A DNA stretch of 8,792 bases from Chitinophagaceae bacterium. GTDB taxonomy: Bacteria; Bacteroidota; Bacteroidia; Chitinophagales; Chitinophagaceae. The notes under the pieces were generated by a model that saw only the letters and a list, made by a program, of their open reading frames with translations, had not been told where the DNA came from and made no database searches. Both the position numbers and the translations under genes were made by a program. Shown here one piece after another: positions 7,581-8,792 of the stretch. The stretch's first letter is position 1, and each line of letters opens with the position of its first letter. The stretch is taken from positions 1 to 8,792 of the forward strand of contig JAEUVL010000110.1 in the NCBI GenBank assembly GCA_016786965.1. The letters are read 5' to 3'.

Positions 7581-7611
7581 CAAAAATAACAGGTATGTTC
7601 AATATCCGAAA
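7581..7611 (-). promoter_or_regulatory. Promoter of the ompA-like gene (TTTC-N19-TATTTTTG)
   Basis: The minus strand carries TATTTTTG at 7588-7581, an exact TAnnTTTG -7 element, and TTTC at 7611-7608, one base off the TTTG -33 element at the consensus 19-base spacing. The element ends 27 bases before the ATG at 7553, giving a short leader without a Shine-Dalgarno sequence. This is the best-formed promoter in the window. Confidence 0.65.
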
Positions 7612-7694
7612 ATAAATTATTTCCCTAATATTCACTACGTTGGAAAGGTTTCTTTTTCCCCGGTCTATTCACTTTATACGGTATAACCGGACGG

Positions 7695-8792
7695 CTAATT
7701 GGCAGCAAAAAATTTCTCCCGCAGGAATTTGTCTTCAGCATACACATCATCATAAAATACAATACCATCAGGCTTGCCTTCGCAGGTAATGTACCGAATA
7801 TAAACGGGCATTTTATTCTTTACCGTGATACTTCTTTTTTGTTTGTTGCGAAGCCATGTTTTCACTGAGTCAACCGGGGTATAACCTTTCCCTTTTGCAT
7901 TCAGGCTATCGTTGCGCAAAATATACCAGGCCAGCTTTTCCCATTCCTGCACCCGTACACAACCGTGGCTCAGTGACCGCATTCCATTAGCAAAGAGGTA
8001 GCGCTGGTTGGTATCATGGAGATAAACCGAGTATTTGTTGTCAAAAACAAATTTCATTATGCCCAGGGCATTAGCATCACCGCTTCCCTGCACAATGCGG
8101 TAAGGAATACCTTTGCTGTACTTTGACCAGTCCACCGAATAGGGGTCTACTTCTTCTCCCTTTGAATTGACGAGGCTGAACCCCTTCCTTGCCAGGTAAC
8201 CGGGGTTCTTCTTTACAGCAGGCAATATCTCTTTTGATACAATACTTGGCGGAGGCACCCATTGGGGATAGGTAATAAGGGAAGTGATCAGACTGCTCAA
8301 TACCGGGGTCCTTGTTTTGGCTTTGCCACAAATAACCTTGGAGGTAAGTTTTACTTCATCGTTGTCCACCACTTCGAGATAATTGGCAGAAGCATTTACC
8401 CAAATGTATTTTGATGGCATTTTTTCCGGCAGCATTTTATATTTATCCATACTGATGGCAATACGGATGAATTTCTCCCTGTCAGACGTATTCAGGGTAC
8501 GGATAGTACCTTCTCCTGCCCTTCCATCCACAGTTATTCCCTTGTCCTTTTGAAACTTTTTTACCGCATCAGCCAGTTGAGCCGAATCGGCCCGCACACT
8601 GTCGAAGGCAATGTATCCTCCTTCAAATAAACGCTGCTGTAATGCCTTTGCAAAACCGGCGGCATCCTTACCAGGTACAAATGTGAATTGCCGGGAGTCT
8701 GCTTTTGCCAAAAAAGACGGAATACCCTGCTTTAACAGATGATAGCCTTTATGAACAGGCTCCAGGGATTGAACAATAGCCGTCAGAGAACC
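7695..8792 (-). CDS. YcbB-type L,D-transpeptidase, C-terminal part (gene cut by the right window edge)
   Basis: Enzymes of this family form 3-3 cross-links between peptidoglycan stems in the periplasm and resist most beta-lactams other than carbapenems. The frame is open to the window edge: 365 residues are visible, and the N-terminus with any signal peptide lies outside, given that the family is usually over 500 residues. The TTG at 8711 is an internal leucine codon, since coding sequence of the same type continues upstream (LEPVHKGYHLLKQGIP). Numbering from the first visible codon, a peptidoglycan-binding helical domain spans about 47-103 (LADAVKKFQKDKGITVDG). The YkuD catalytic domain spans about 129-285, with H259 (YLHD) and the SHGCVRV motif containing H276 and nucleophile C278. 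YcbB-typical RIAISMDKYKMLP and YPQWVPPPSI stretches are present. The ompA-like gene follows 141 bases downstream but has its own promoter. No convincing terminator lies between them. Family identity is secure; which Ldt subtype is less so. Confidence 0.95.
   Translation of the reverse strand, partial: GSLTAIVQSLEPVHKGYHLLKQGIPSFLAKADSRQFTFVPGKDAAGFAKALQQRLFEGGYIAFDSVRADSAQLADAVKKFQKDKGITVDGRAGEGTIRTLNTSDREKFIRIAISMDKYKMLPEKMPSKYIWVNASANYLEVVDNDEVKLTSKVICGKAKTRTPVLSSLITSLITYPQWVPPPSIVSKEILPAVKKNPGYLARKGFSLVNSKGEEVDPYSVDWSKYSKGIPYRIVQGSGDANALGIMKFVFDNKYSVYLHDTNQRYLFANGMRSLSHGCVRVQEWEKLAWYILRNDSLNAKGKGYTPVDSVKTWLRNKQKRSITVKNKMPVYIRYITCEGKPDGIVFYDDVYAEDKFLREKFFAAN

Noticed and set aside
7620..7694. 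Terminator after the L,D-transpeptidase gene
   Set aside because: Short stems such as CGGT/ACCG and GGAAA/TTTCC can be drawn, but they are weak and lack a following T-run on the minus strand.
8709..8711. TTG as the start of the L,D-transpeptidase
   Set aside because: The frame continues open to the window edge with family-like sequence, and the catalytic fragment lacks the N-terminal region expected of the family.

Overview
This window looks like an ordinary chromosomal segment of a member of the Bacteroidota, most likely the family Chitinophagaceae. That assignment is an inference. It rests on the EF-G sequence type, a secreted protein built from alternating choice-of-anchor-J-like and fibronectin type III modules, an OmpA-family protein with thrombospondin type 3 repeats, promoter elements of the TAnnTTTG type, and A/T-rich leaders without Shine-Dalgarno sequences. 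No RNA genes, mobile elements, CRISPR arrays or recombination sites were seen.

Layout from left to right. Positions 1-1724 (minus) hold the first 574 codons of fusA (elongation factor G), cut by the left edge. Positions 1725-2116 are a 392-base gap with the fusA leader, a candidate fusA promoter and a weak terminator for the gene upstream. Positions 2117-5521 (minus) encode a 1134-residue secreted modular surface protein. Positions 5611-6153 (plus) encode a small cupin protein, divergent from the surface protein and clearly richer in G+C than its neighbours. Positions 6152-6199 hold a perfect 20-bp inverted repeat that can terminate transcription in both directions between the convergent cupin and OmpA genes. 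Positions 6216-7553 (minus) encode an OmpA-family outer membrane protein with its own well-formed promoter. Positions 7695-8792 (minus) hold the C-terminal 365 residues of a YcbB-type L,D-transpeptidase, cut by the right edge.

Functionally, three of the five genes concern the cell envelope: a peptidoglycan cross-linking enzyme, a peptidoglycan-binding outer membrane protein and a large secreted adhesin-like protein. fusA is a housekeeping translation gene that appears to start its own transcription unit. No previously undescribed system is evident. The points most worth a second look are the long fusA leader with a possible 12-codon upstream ORF, the base composition of the cupin gene, and the missing recognisable type IX sorting domain on the modular surface protein.
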